Positions 1-7,176 of a stretch of DNA of 35,001 bases are shown in pieces. Within the stretch, counting starts at the first letter, position 1; every line of letters starts with the position of its first letter. The notes below the pieces were generated by a model that saw only the letters and a list, made by a program, of their open reading frames with translations, ran no database searches and was not told where the DNA came from. The DNA lies in the NCBI GenBank assembly GCA_016201205.1, contig JACQDF010000109.1:1-35001 (forward strand). Reading direction: 5' to 3'. Both the position numbers and the translations under genes were made by a program. The stretch is from Acidobacteriota bacterium. Lineage in GTDB: Bacteria; Acidobacteriota; Terriglobia; Bryobacterales; Bryobacteraceae.

Positions 1-407
1 ATCGATATCGCTCACCCGCCTGTCGCCGTTTCCCAACCCGTTGGCCCATTGCCTCTGGCACATTCAACATCGCCATCGGTTTCTACGTTTTTCAACTCTC
101 GCCAGCCCCATCCCCGCCTTACCCACCTCCGCGGCCCCCCCCAGTGTCTGAATCGCAGGTCACAAAAGCGAAGAATATTGACATTCTAATCCTGTGCCGT
201 TATTATTTATGCGACCGAAATTCTTGATGGATTTTTGCACAACAATTGCGTGCAGCAGTCGGGAGAATGGGTCGAAGTGTCTGACAAGAAGAAACCGTGT
301 CACTGAGTGACGTTCGGACTGATAGCTTTATCAGTCATTGCCGGATTCCTGACCTGGGTTCTCAAAGGTTGAGTCCGCCAAACTGAAGCCTCGGGAGGGG
401 CGAGCTT
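1..407. other. Gene-poor upstream region and long leader
   Basis: No convincing gene is seen here. The first 150 bases are C-rich and open in all three plus frames, so an open frame there carries little weight; frame 3 could be the tail of a truncated protein but has no recognisable motif. Bases 155-240 are much more AT-rich and hold the promoter at 178-206. Between that promoter and the gene at 408 lies about 195 nt of leader. In the leader, one plus frame reads a short polar stretch (GTG 250, or TTG 235) ending in TGA at 304-306, then directly GTG 307 followed by a hydrophobic 21-residue peptide (VTFGLIALSVIAGFLTWVLKG) ending at 370-372. It looks like a small membrane protein cut by a stop, but it lacks a good ribosome binding site. 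Confidence 0.4.
178..206 (+). promoter_or_regulatory. Near-consensus sigma70 promoter
   Basis: A perfect -35 hexamer TTGACA (178-183) is followed after exactly 17 bases by TATTAT (201-206), one mismatch from the TATAAT consensus. It sits in a local AT-rich patch within GC-rich DNA. Transcription would start near 213 and run into the Cys/Trp-repeat gene at 408 and its downstream partner at 1453. Such a close match to the housekeeping consensus is not seen elsewhere in the window. The function is inferred from sequence only. Confidence 0.7.
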
Positions 408-1430
408 ATGGCTTGCAAAGACACCGCCGGCCGCATGAGGGCCCGTTGCGCGCTGTGGGAAGCCACGCAACGCGCTCGATGTGATCAGTGGCGCACGGAC
501 TGGACTCAGCGCTGCGACGCTTGGCACACGGCCTGGACTCAGCGCTGCGCGGCCTGGCACACCGAAAGTCAGCAACGCTGCGATCGCTGGGAACAAGAGT
601 GGACGCAAACGTGTTCCAGTTGGGGGCCGTTCGCCATACTGTGTTTGCTCTGGGCTTGGGTTTCAACGTGGGTCTGCCGGGCGTGGTCATGGGTGACGAC
701 CACGATCTGCGATGTTTGGACCTGGGTATCGAGCACCGTTTGCGATCTATGGACTTGGGTCTCGAACACAATCTGTACGTTATGGGTGCTGGTCACGACC
801 TTCGTCTGCCGCCTGTGGGTATTCGTGGTGGACATCTGGTGCTCCATTTTCTGCGCCATTCGCCGGTTGCTGGCTCCAAACGAGTTCTCGCAGGCCAGAT
901 CGGAGTGTATTTACGGCTGGACGGCGCGTTATCGGATCGACGAGAATTCGGAGGAATGCACCCTACGCGTCACACTTCGTATCCGGCTGGTTGCTGATAC
1001 GGGAGTCAGCGCGACAGATATCGCCACTGTAACGGCGAGGTGGGAACCGGCCATCGAAGCGGCGTGGTCCAACCGTTTCCCGCTCGTGCTGAGTGATGGG
1101 ACCTGCCGCTGCAAGGGCTACACGGTGAGTGTGGATGTGCAGTTCGTGCAAACCGGCGAACATCATGTGGTGACGGTACACAGCGGTTCCGGCCGGGCCG
1201 ATATGGGAAACTGGTACGTCAACAGCACGGGCGGGACGGCGGCGCATGAGAGCGGTCACATGTTCGGGAATTCCGACGAATACGCCGATTCGAATTGCCC
1301 TAACCGCACCGTCACCTCGGATGGGAGCATCGTGCAGAACAGCCAAACGGGCACAGTGAGACCCCGGCATTATCAGGGGTTTGCGGATTGGCTTTCGAAC
1401 CGCACTTGCTGCACCTATTCGGTGGGCTAA
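408..1430 (+). CDS. Cys/Trp hendecad-repeat membrane protein with metzincin-like domain
   Basis: Not a family I recognise by name. Residues 3-150 are built from an 11-residue unit with Cys at position 1 and Trp at position 4. Cys falls at 3, 14, 25, 36, 47, 58, 69, then 79, 90, 101, 112, 123, 134 and 145; Trp follows three residues later in nearly every unit. Units up to residue 73 are polar (typical CDAWHTAWTQR), later ones strongly hydrophobic (typical CDLWTWVSNTI), so the same helical repeat appears to pass from a soluble stalk into the membrane. After a basic stretch (IRRLL, 151-155) comes a domain of about 180 residues with HESGHMFGNSD at 280-290. This fits the metzincin zinc motif HExxHxxGxxH/D with Asp as third ligand, and E281 as catalytic base. 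GSIVQNS further on could replace the Met-turn, but it lacks the Met. A Shine-Dalgarno GGGAGGGG (393-400) supports ATG 408. It is probably co-transcribed with the gene 22 bp downstream. A membrane-tethered zinc protease is inferred; topology and substrate are unknown. Confidence 0.8.
   Translation: MACKDTAGRMRARCALWEATQRARCDQWRTDWTQRCDAWHTAWTQRCAAWHTESQQRCDRWEQEWTQTCSSWGPFAILCLLWAWVSTWVCRAWSWVTTTICDVWTWVSSTVCDLWTWVSNTICTLWVLVTTFVCRLWVFVVDIWCSIFCAIRRLLAPNEFSQARSECIYGWTARYRIDENSEECTLRVTLRIRLVADTGVSATDIATVTARWEPAIEAAWSNRFPLVLSDGTCRCKGYTVSVDVQFVQTGEHHVVTVHSGSGRADMGNWYVNSTGGTAAHESGHMFGNSDEYADSNCPNRTVTSDGSIVQNSQTGTVRPRHYQGFADWLSNRTCCTYSVG
414..854 (+). repeat. 33-nt tandem repeats encoding Cys/Trp hendecads
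   Basis: About thirteen in-frame 33-nt units encode the 11-residue repeat. Neighbouring units are still similar as DNA: 498-530 and 531-563 match at 28 of 33 positions, and 708-740 and 741-773 at about 25 of 33. This points to growth by tandem duplication. One unit is 30 nt long (Cys69 to Cys79), exactly where the repeat changes from polar to hydrophobic. Confidence 0.85.
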
Positions 1431-1452
1431 GTAGCATCAGGAAGGAGAGATT

Positions 1453-1878
1453 ATGCCGGCGCAGGGGATTCAATTCGATCCGGCCAGGCTGCAGGATTTC
1501 GAGCTGACCGTGGAGGTGGGGGACACGTTTTCCGAAGACGGGCTCACGCGCGTGCGTCTGAACGGCGGCGGCCGGCTAGCCGTCGAGCAGCAACGCGAGC
1601 AGGAACGAGGAGGCGAGTTCCACACCGAGGTAGACCGCGACAGCATGGAGCGCCTGCTCCGTTTGGCAGCTCAGTTTGACTGGCAGCGGCGCTTCCCGTC
1701 GCGTCCTGGTTTGCCGGACGAAGCGGTCGTGCAGTGGTCACTCCGCGATCGGCAGGGTGGTACGGCGACCGTAAAGGTTTGGTTGCGCGACGCGGAAAAA
1801 GACCATGTCATGGCTCCGGTGCTCAATGTGCTCCGGCAGGGCGTAGACCGTGCGACTGGGGGCAAGTATTATCTTTAG
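1453..1878 (+). CDS. Small soluble protein, possible protease partner
   Basis: A 141-residue protein without signal peptide or membrane segment; ATG 1453 is supported by AGGAAGGAG just upstream. The layout is an N-terminal beta-rich part with a Gly-rich turn (LNGGGRLAVE), a helix near residues 60-75 (MERLLRLAAQFDW), then PDEAVVQWSLRDRQGGTATV and a C-terminal helix. This order (glycine turn, helix with a Leu-Leu-x-x-Ala pattern, a Pro-Asp-x-x-x-Tyr/Trp strand, final helix) recalls emfourin-type inhibitors encoded beside M4 proteases, but this is a resemblance of layout from memory, not a search result. It follows the metzincin-like gene by 22 bp, so the two are almost certainly one operon; an inhibitor, chaperone or immunity role is only inferred. 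Confidence 0.65.
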   Translation: MPAQGIQFDPARLQDFELTVEVGDTFSEDGLTRVRLNGGGRLAVEQQREQERGGEFHTEVDRDSMERLLRLAAQFDWQRRFPSRPGLPDEAVVQWSLRDRQGGTATVKVWLRDAEKDHVMAPVLNVLRQGVDRATGGKYYL

Positions 1879-1899
1879 AGGAGCGCAGGTTCACTTAAC

Positions 1900-2709
1900 T
1901 TAGGCCGGCGCTTCCCCGCTCCCCGCCGGCGTCCCCTCCTCTAACTCCTCGGGAAACACCGCATATCCTGACGGCGGCGGATATGCCGACTCGAGCCACA
2001 CCAGGCGCTTGCGCAAAAAGCGGCTGGGCAACTGCCGCGGACCGGTTTCGACATCGATGTCACAGCAGATGCCGTGCAGGTACAGGGTGAGCGTGTCGAT
2101 GAGGGAGTGGCGTGCGTATTCGCGAAACGCCTTCGAGTCACGCCGCACGTTGGTGGCGCGGCGGCGAAGCGCTTGCTTGTGGTGCCAGCTCGTTTCATCC
2201 ACTTCGCCGTGCACGTGGCCGCTCAATTCGTCGCCGAGCAAAGCGTGGTACTCGGCGCGCGTATCCGGGCCGAGAGCGCCTTCCGCCAGCGCGGCGATCT
2301 GATGGAAGAAGTGGTAATGGTAGTCCGCGACGTCCATGCCGCGAACAGCAAAAATAAGGGTTTCCCCCTGCTGAGTTCGGAAATGGAGGCAGGTGCTGGC
2401 CTTGTTCTCGGGTGGCTTCTCGAGCGAAATGTACTCGCGGCTTCCCGGCGGCAACGGACCGTGGCGTTTGTCCTTGCCGTTGGCGCGCTCCAGGTAGGGA
2501 ACCAGGATGATGAAGGCCTTGGGCATGGTCTGCACAATCTGCGGGGGGAGCGCCGCGATTGGCTCTTCGAGATACTCTTTTATGTCGTCTTCGGTCAGCG
2601 GAAGGCCGGCAAAGAAATAGGAGAAGGTGTTGGTGATCGGGACCATCTCCGCCCGGAACCGCTCGACGAACTCCGCAACGAGAATGCGGGCGAGATCGGT
2701 CTGTGACAT
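1900..2709 (-). CDS. Conserved-looking protein of unknown function
   Basis: A 269-residue soluble protein with no signal peptide or membrane segment. I do not recognise the family. The N-terminal third is rich in acidic and aromatic residues (FVERFRAEMVPITNTFSYFF), with a proline-rich centre. A central region has many His and Tyr residues (ADYHYHFFHQIA, near 130; HVHGEVDETSWHH, near 165), which could bind metal, but no known motif is visible. The C-terminal tail is Pro/Gly/Glu-rich. It is transcribed away from lpxB. The start ATG at 2709 has no Shine-Dalgarno sequence; instead TACCAT lies 11 nt upstream on the coding strand, inside the palindrome at 2713-2730. Confidence 0.65.
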   Translation of the reverse strand: MSQTDLARILVAEFVERFRAEMVPITNTFSYFFAGLPLTEDDIKEYLEEPIAALPPQIVQTMPKAFIILVPYLERANGKDKRHGPLPPGSREYISLEKPPENKASTCLHFRTQQGETLIFAVRGMDVADYHYHFFHQIAALAEGALGPDTRAEYHALLGDELSGHVHGEVDETSWHHKQALRRRATNVRRDSKAFREYARHSLIDTLTLYLHGICCDIDVETGPRQLPSRFLRKRLVWLESAYPPPSGYAVFPEELEEGTPAGSGEAPA

Positions 2710-2712
2710 CCG

Positions 2713-2730
2713 TTGCTACCATGGTAGCAA
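2713..2730. promoter_or_regulatory. Perfect 18-bp palindrome between divergent genes
   Basis: TTGCTACCATGGTAGCAA is its own reverse complement. It separates the unknown minus-strand gene (ATG 2709) from lpxB. On each strand it contains TACCAT, a possible -10 box, so it could serve as a symmetric two-way promoter core or as an operator for a dimeric regulator. The lpxB ATG at 2721 lies inside it, which is a reason to consider the later GTG 2760 as the true lpxB start. Confidence 0.5.
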
Positions 2731-3938
2731 GCCTCGTCAAACGGGGCGAATCAGACTCAGTGCAACCCCAATCGGTCTTTGTTTCGGCAGGTGAAGCTTC
2801 CGGGGACATGTATGCCGCGGCGCTGGTTTCAGCGTTGCGGGCCGAGTGGCCCCAGACGGAGTGGTTTGGGTGCGCCGGACCCAGGATGCAAGCGACCGGT
2901 GTGCGGGCCGTGGCCGATGCGCGCAGCCTGGCCGTGGTCGGACTGGTGGAAGTAATCTCCCACTTGCCAAGGATTTACGGGCAATACAGGAAGCTGGCGG
3001 CGGCTGTGGAACGGGAACGGCCCCAGGCTGCGATCCTGGCGGATAGTCCGGATTTCCACCTGCCGCTGGCCCGGCGTGTCCATCGGGCCGGGGTCCCGGT
3101 GATCTATCTGGTGGCGCCGCAGGCATGGGCCTGGCGGCAAGGGCGAGTCGAGAAGATGCGCGGGACCGTCGCCAGGCTGCTTTGCCTGTTCCCCTTCGAG
3201 GAGCCGTTTTACCGCGCCCGGGGCATCGAAGCTCGATATATCGGCCACCCCCTGGGGCATATGGTTCGGCCGTCGATGACGAAAGATGACTTCTTTTGCC
3301 AGTACAGGTTGCCGGCTGGCCGGCCGATGGTGGCGTTGTGCCCAGGGAGTCGCCAGGGAGAGATCGCCAGGCACTTGCCCATCCTGAAGCAAGCCGTGAG
3401 GCGGATCAGCGACGAAGTGCCGGCCACTTTTGTCCTGGCTGCCCCCTCCGGGTTCAGCGAGCGTGCCGGCGCTTCATTTTTTCAGGAACGCATTTCCGGC
3501 TCAGCCATCCAAGTGATTGAGGGGAAAACGTGGGATGTCGTGGCCCACGCCGATCTTGCCCTGGCAGCCAGCGGCACGGTAACGATGGAAGCGGCTCTGC
3601 TGGGGACCCCAATGGTTACGTATTACAAAGTGGCTGCATTGAGCTGGCTGCTGGGCCGCTGGATGGTGAAGGCGCCTTTCCTGACCATGGTGAACCTGGT
3701 GGCGGGGAGGCGGCTGGTGCCGGAACTGATGCAGAATGAAATGACAGGAGAGCGGTTGGCGCGTGAGACGGTCGCTTTGCTGAAAGACTCTTCCGCGAGG
3801 GAAAAGATGCGCCGGGATCTTCAGCAGGAAGTCGCCCTAAAGCTCGCCGTCGGCGAAGACCCGATGGAACGGGCGGCGCGCATCGTGAGAGAGTTTTTCG
3901 ATGAGCATTCGAGGAAAGTGGATGGCAACTGCGCTTAA
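2721..3938 (+). CDS. lpxB: Lipid-A-disaccharide synthase
   Basis: LpxB (glycosyltransferase family 19) joins UDP-2,3-diacylglucosamine and lipid X to form the disaccharide core of lipid A at the inner face of the cytoplasmic membrane. The N-terminal signature VFVSAGEASGDMYAAAL, the central LVAPQAWAWRQGRVEKM and IGHPLGHMV, LCPGSRQGEI, and the C-terminal ALAASGTVTMEAALLGTPMV are family hallmarks. Length fits (family about 380-400). ATG 2721 is the conventional start; GTG 2760 gives 392 residues and leaves room for a promoter, and GTG 2703 is also open. None has a good Shine-Dalgarno sequence. It overlaps the start of the next gene, suggesting co-transcription. Its presence shows a lipid A-containing outer membrane. 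No other lpx gene is in view. Confidence 0.95.
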   Translation: MVASLVKRGESDSVQPQSVFVSAGEASGDMYAAALVSALRAEWPQTEWFGCAGPRMQATGVRAVADARSLAVVGLVEVISHLPRIYGQYRKLAAAVERERPQAAILADSPDFHLPLARRVHRAGVPVIYLVAPQAWAWRQGRVEKMRGTVARLLCLFPFEEPFYRARGIEARYIGHPLGHMVRPSMTKDDFFCQYRLPAGRPMVALCPGSRQGEIARHLPILKQAVRRISDEVPATFVLAAPSGFSERAGASFFQERISGSAIQVIEGKTWDVVAHADLALAASGTVTMEAALLGTPMVTYYKVAALSWLLGRWMVKAPFLTMVNLVAGRRLVPELMQNEMTGERLARETVALLKDSSAREKMRRDLQQEVALKLAVGEDPMERAARIVREFFDEHSRKVDGNCA

Positions 3939-5883
3939 GACGGCCTGGGTGCTGGCGGCGCTTGGTGTGATCGCGCCCGCCCAGGAGCGAGACCGGCGCG
4001 ACCGTGTCGACGTCGAGAGTTACGTAATCGAAGCGGAGGTGAATCCGCGCACGCAGACGCTGGCGGCCAAAGCCGAGATGCGTCTGGTGCCGGTGGACGA
4101 CCGCATCACGAGCCTGACTTTCGAGCTGCACAACGCGCTCAATGTGTCGCGGGTCACCGATGCCGAAGGGCGGCAGATTCCCGCTTCGCGCTCGCAGCAG
4201 GATTTCACCCTGCGGCTGAACTTCAACGACCCGCTGGCCAAGGGGCAGGCGCTGACGCTGGTGTTCTATTACGACGGCCGGCTGGCGGGCGAAGAAGAAT
4301 CGCCAGTGTACGGCATCCGGTTTGCCGCCATCCAGCCCGACTACGCCTATTTGCTATACCCGGCTCGCTGGTTTCCGGTGAACGACTACCAGGCAGACCG
4401 GTTCAGCGCGGAGCTGAAGATCACTGTGCCGGCCGGATACCGGGTGCTGGGCAGCGGAATCGAGCGCAAAGAATCGGCCGGTGACAAGACGGTGTACAGC
4501 TTCCGCTTCCAGCAGCAGTCGTTCCCGGGAAGCATCGGCATCGCCAGAAGCGAGCCGGTGAGAGTCTCCTCGCAAGGCGTGACCAGCGAGCTGTTCCTGC
4601 GGAGCGCGGCGGCGGCCGCCCAAGCCTACGGCGAGGAGATCGGCAAGATTCTGTCCTTTGAGACGAGCCTCTTCGGGCTGGCGCCTTCGGCCAATCTGAT
4701 GGTGATGGAAACCGAGGATGTCGCCCCCAACGGGTACTCCGCGCCGGGCCTGCTGTTTCTGGCGCCGAAAGCGATGGGCAAGCAGCCAAACGTGCGGTTG
4801 CTGGCGAATCAACTGGCGCGCCAATGGTGGGGCAATCTGGTGGCGCCGGTCACCCGCAATCACATCTGGCTGGCCAACGGAATGGCCCGCTACGCTGAAA
4901 TGCTTTACCTGGAACAGACAGCCGGGCCGGCGGCGATGGAAAACGAGACGCGCGACGTGTACATCGAAGCGCTGACGGTCGAGCAGCCACCGCTTTCCCA
5001 ATCGGCGCGGTTGGAAGATTATTCCCCGGAATACTGGGCAGCCACTGGCGCCAAGGGCGCGGCCGTGATGAACATGCTTCGGTTTGTGATCGGCCCGGAG
5101 AACTTCACCAAAGCGATGAAGAGCCTCATGGACCAGTTCGCCTGGAAGGCGCTTCACACCGACGATTTGCGCAAGATCTGCGAGCAGACCTCGCGTGAGA
5201 ATCTGCAATCGTTCTTTCTCCAGTGGATCGAATCGACCGGGGCGCCGGAGTTCAAGCTCGAGTACACCGTGTTCCGAACGCAGAAAGGCTTCCGTGTGAA
5301 CGGAAAGATCGCGCAGGACCTGGACACGTTCCGGATGCCGGTGGAATTGCGCATCGAGACGGAAGGCAATCCCGAGGAAAAGCGTGTGGAAGTGGTGGGC
5401 ACCGCGTCCGAGTTCGTGGTCGAGACGTTCGGCAAGCCGAAGCGAATTGTCATCGACGCTGCCCGCAAGGTGCTCCGCTACGACAACCCCATCCGGGTGA
5501 TGGTGGCCATCCGCCGCGGGGAGCAGTTTGCCGAAGTCAGAGAATTCGGCGAGTCGCTGAAAGAATACCAGAAAGCGCTCGATGTGAGCCGCAACAGCTC
5601 GCTGGCGCACTACCGGGTGGCGGAGATTTTCTTCTTGCAGAGCAACTACCAGTCGGCGGCGAATGAATTTCGCGAAGCGCTGAATGGGGATCTCGAGCCG
5701 AAGTGGACCGAGGTTTGGTCGCACCTCAATCTGGGAAACATCTTCGACATCACCGGGCAGCGGGAGCGCGCCGTGAACGAATACAATCTCGCGCTTCGAA
5801 CGAAAGACAACACCCAAGGGGCGCTGGAAGAGGCGTCGAAGTATCTGAAGGAGCCGTACCAGCGCCCGCGATCGAGTCATTAA
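3922..5883 (+). CDS. M1 aminopeptidase-like pseudoenzyme with C-terminal TPRs
   Basis: A secreted or periplasmic 653-residue protein. The signal peptide is MATALKTAWVLAALGVIAPAQ. The body follows the M1 (gluzincin) layout: a beta-rich N-terminal domain to about residue 200, then the catalytic-domain equivalent. Where active M1 enzymes have HExxH-x18-E within HExxHxWxGNL...WLNEG, this protein has NQLARQWWGNL (N296, Q297, R300) and WLANG with N319. All three zinc ligands and the catalytic Glu are therefore replaced at exactly conserved spacing. It should not be a zinc peptidase; a binding or scaffold role is inferred. The last 130 residues hold TPR-like repeats (YQKALDVSRNSSLAHYRVAEI, then NLGNIFDITGQRERAVNEYN). 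ATG 3922 is preferred over ATG 3901 because AGGAAAG precedes it and the signal peptide begins there. It overlaps lpxB by 17 bp. Confidence 0.85.
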   Translation: MATALKTAWVLAALGVIAPAQERDRRDRVDVESYVIEAEVNPRTQTLAAKAEMRLVPVDDRITSLTFELHNALNVSRVTDAEGRQIPASRSQQDFTLRLNFNDPLAKGQALTLVFYYDGRLAGEEESPVYGIRFAAIQPDYAYLLYPARWFPVNDYQADRFSAELKITVPAGYRVLGSGIERKESAGDKTVYSFRFQQQSFPGSIGIARSEPVRVSSQGVTSELFLRSAAAAAQAYGEEIGKILSFETSLFGLAPSANLMVMETEDVAPNGYSAPGLLFLAPKAMGKQPNVRLLANQLARQWWGNLVAPVTRNHIWLANGMARYAEMLYLEQTAGPAAMENETRDVYIEALTVEQPPLSQSARLEDYSPEYWAATGAKGAAVMNMLRFVIGPENFTKAMKSLMDQFAWKALHTDDLRKICEQTSRENLQSFFLQWIESTGAPEFKLEYTVFRTQKGFRVNGKIAQDLDTFRMPVELRIETEGNPEEKRVEVVGTASEFVVETFGKPKRIVIDAARKVLRYDNPIRVMVAIRRGEQFAEVREFGESLKEYQKALDVSRNSSLAHYRVAEIFFLQSNYQSAANEFREALNGDLEPKWTEVWSHLNLGNIFDITGQRERAVNEYNLALRTKDNTQGALEEASKYLKEPYQRPRSSH

Positions 5884-5919
5884 ACACTTCTGCCGTTGCC
5901 GTGCTGCCCGGATGGGACG

Positions 5920-7176
5920 ATGGCAAACCTGATGAGAACTCCGGCCCGCTGGAGCTGGCTGCTGGTGGTTGCGGGGCGGCACAGCGGGGCCCATCACGAA
6001 GGGCGACGTGCTGTTGTTGCGCGTCTTTCTGCGCGGCAAGTCCCAGGGGGAGGAAAGCATCGCCGGTGCGACTGCCTATCTCCAGCGAAATTCCGGGGCT
6101 TTCGAGAAGGCGGCCACGTTCAACTGGAAGGCGACCGAGGACTGGCGGGAACTGGTCGTGCATTGCGGAACAGTTCGTCGAGATCGGCGGCCTGAGTGTA
6201 TGGAACTACCGCAACACGCGGAGCATCGAGTCGCTGCCGAAAACGAAGATCACTTACGCAGGCCGCGAGCCGGACGCGGAGTGGCGCGCGGCAGCCCAGG
6301 AACGGATCGACCGGATCCGGAAGGCCGCCTTCGCCGTGCGCGTGCTGGACGGGCAAGGCGAGCCAGTCAGCGGAGCGCAAGTCGAGATCCGGACGCGGCG
6401 ACACGCGTTTCCCTTCGGCTCCGCCGTCGCGGCAAAGGAGCTCATGGCCGGCGGCGGCGATGGCGACCGTTACCGCGCCGTAGTCGAGCAGCATTTCAAC
6501 CGCGTCGTCCTGGAGAACGACTTGAAATGGATGCCTTGGGAGGCATCCAGGAGCGGCACGAATTCCACTTATCGCATGGCGTGGACCGAGGCGGCCCTGG
6601 CGTGGCGCCGGCGGCGCGAGATCACGGTTCGCGGGCATTACGTTAAACACGGCGTCTGAAGTGCTTGCGTAAGACCGCTTGCTGACGCGCGCGGCTCCGC
6701 AAGGGCTTCCGAGCCGCGACCGTGAGAGAGCGGTTGGAAAAGTTATTTTAATGACAGACCCATATCGCCGGCTGGGGGGTCACGATGGAGAGCGCCCTGG
6801 GCGGCCCCGGCATCTATGCCGAGATCGTGCGCAAAGCCCGCTCGCTTGTGCCGCCGGGGATGCCTTTTTGGGTGAACGAAGAGATCGGGCCACCGGCTTG
6901 ACGGCGCGGGAAAGCGACTACTTGCGGTTGGTGAAGTTCCTTCTGGACAACGATGCGCCAGTCGAAGGGATGGGCTTGATGGGCCACTTCGAGGAAGGGA
7001 GCCTGCGGTTGAATTCGACGTCAACAGCACCGACGACCAGCTCCAGGCCGATTACCTCCGCGATGTGATGACTGCCGCCTTCAGCCATCCGTCGATGACC
7101 GCGGTTCTGATGTGGGGCTTCTGGGAAGGCCGGCATTGGAAGCCCAACGCCGCGCTGCGGCGCGTGGTGGCGCTCA
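5920..7176 (+). pseudogene. Decayed GH10 endo-1,4-beta-xylanase gene
   Basis: Pieces of a secreted xylanase lie in order in three frames. From ATG 5920 comes a signal-like start (RWSWLLVV). Frame 2 then gives a carbohydrate-binding-like part (ITKGDVLLLRVFLRGKSQGE, KAATFNWKATEDWRELV). Frame 3 continues with FVEIGGLSVWNYRNT, RHAFPFGSAVAA, FNRVVLENDLKWMPWE and ITVRGHY, ending at 6659. After a REP-like element the family resumes in frame 2 (HIAGWGVTMESALGGPGIYA, FWVNEEIG, ending 6901), then frame 1 (LVKFLLDNDAPVEGMGLMGH), then frame 3 (EFDVNSTDD, FSHPSMTAVLMWGFWEGRHW). GH10 matches are the RGH motif, NE, the Glu of EFD, and WGFW. At least four frame changes are seen, about 20 residues near 6170 are missing, and the segment holding the acid/base WDVxNE is gone. 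The 3' end runs into the converging lactonase gene. Confidence 0.85.
6674..6735 (+). repeat. REP-like imperfect inverted repeat, copy A
   Basis: The arms ACCGCTTGCT...GCGCGGCTC and GAGCCGCGACC...AGCGGT form an imperfect 24-bp stem around a short GCAAGGGCTTCC centre. It shares about 38 of 40 bases with the copy at 14391-14433 and matches the inverse copy at 27719-27772. It lies inside the broken GH10 gene, exactly where the acid/base segment is missing, and is followed by an AT-rich patch (6741-6757). Confidence 0.75.

Noticed and set aside
304..306. TGA in the leader as a selenocysteine codon joining the small ORF
   Set aside because: No SECIS-like hairpin is evident after it and the start has no ribosome site; decay or chance is simpler.
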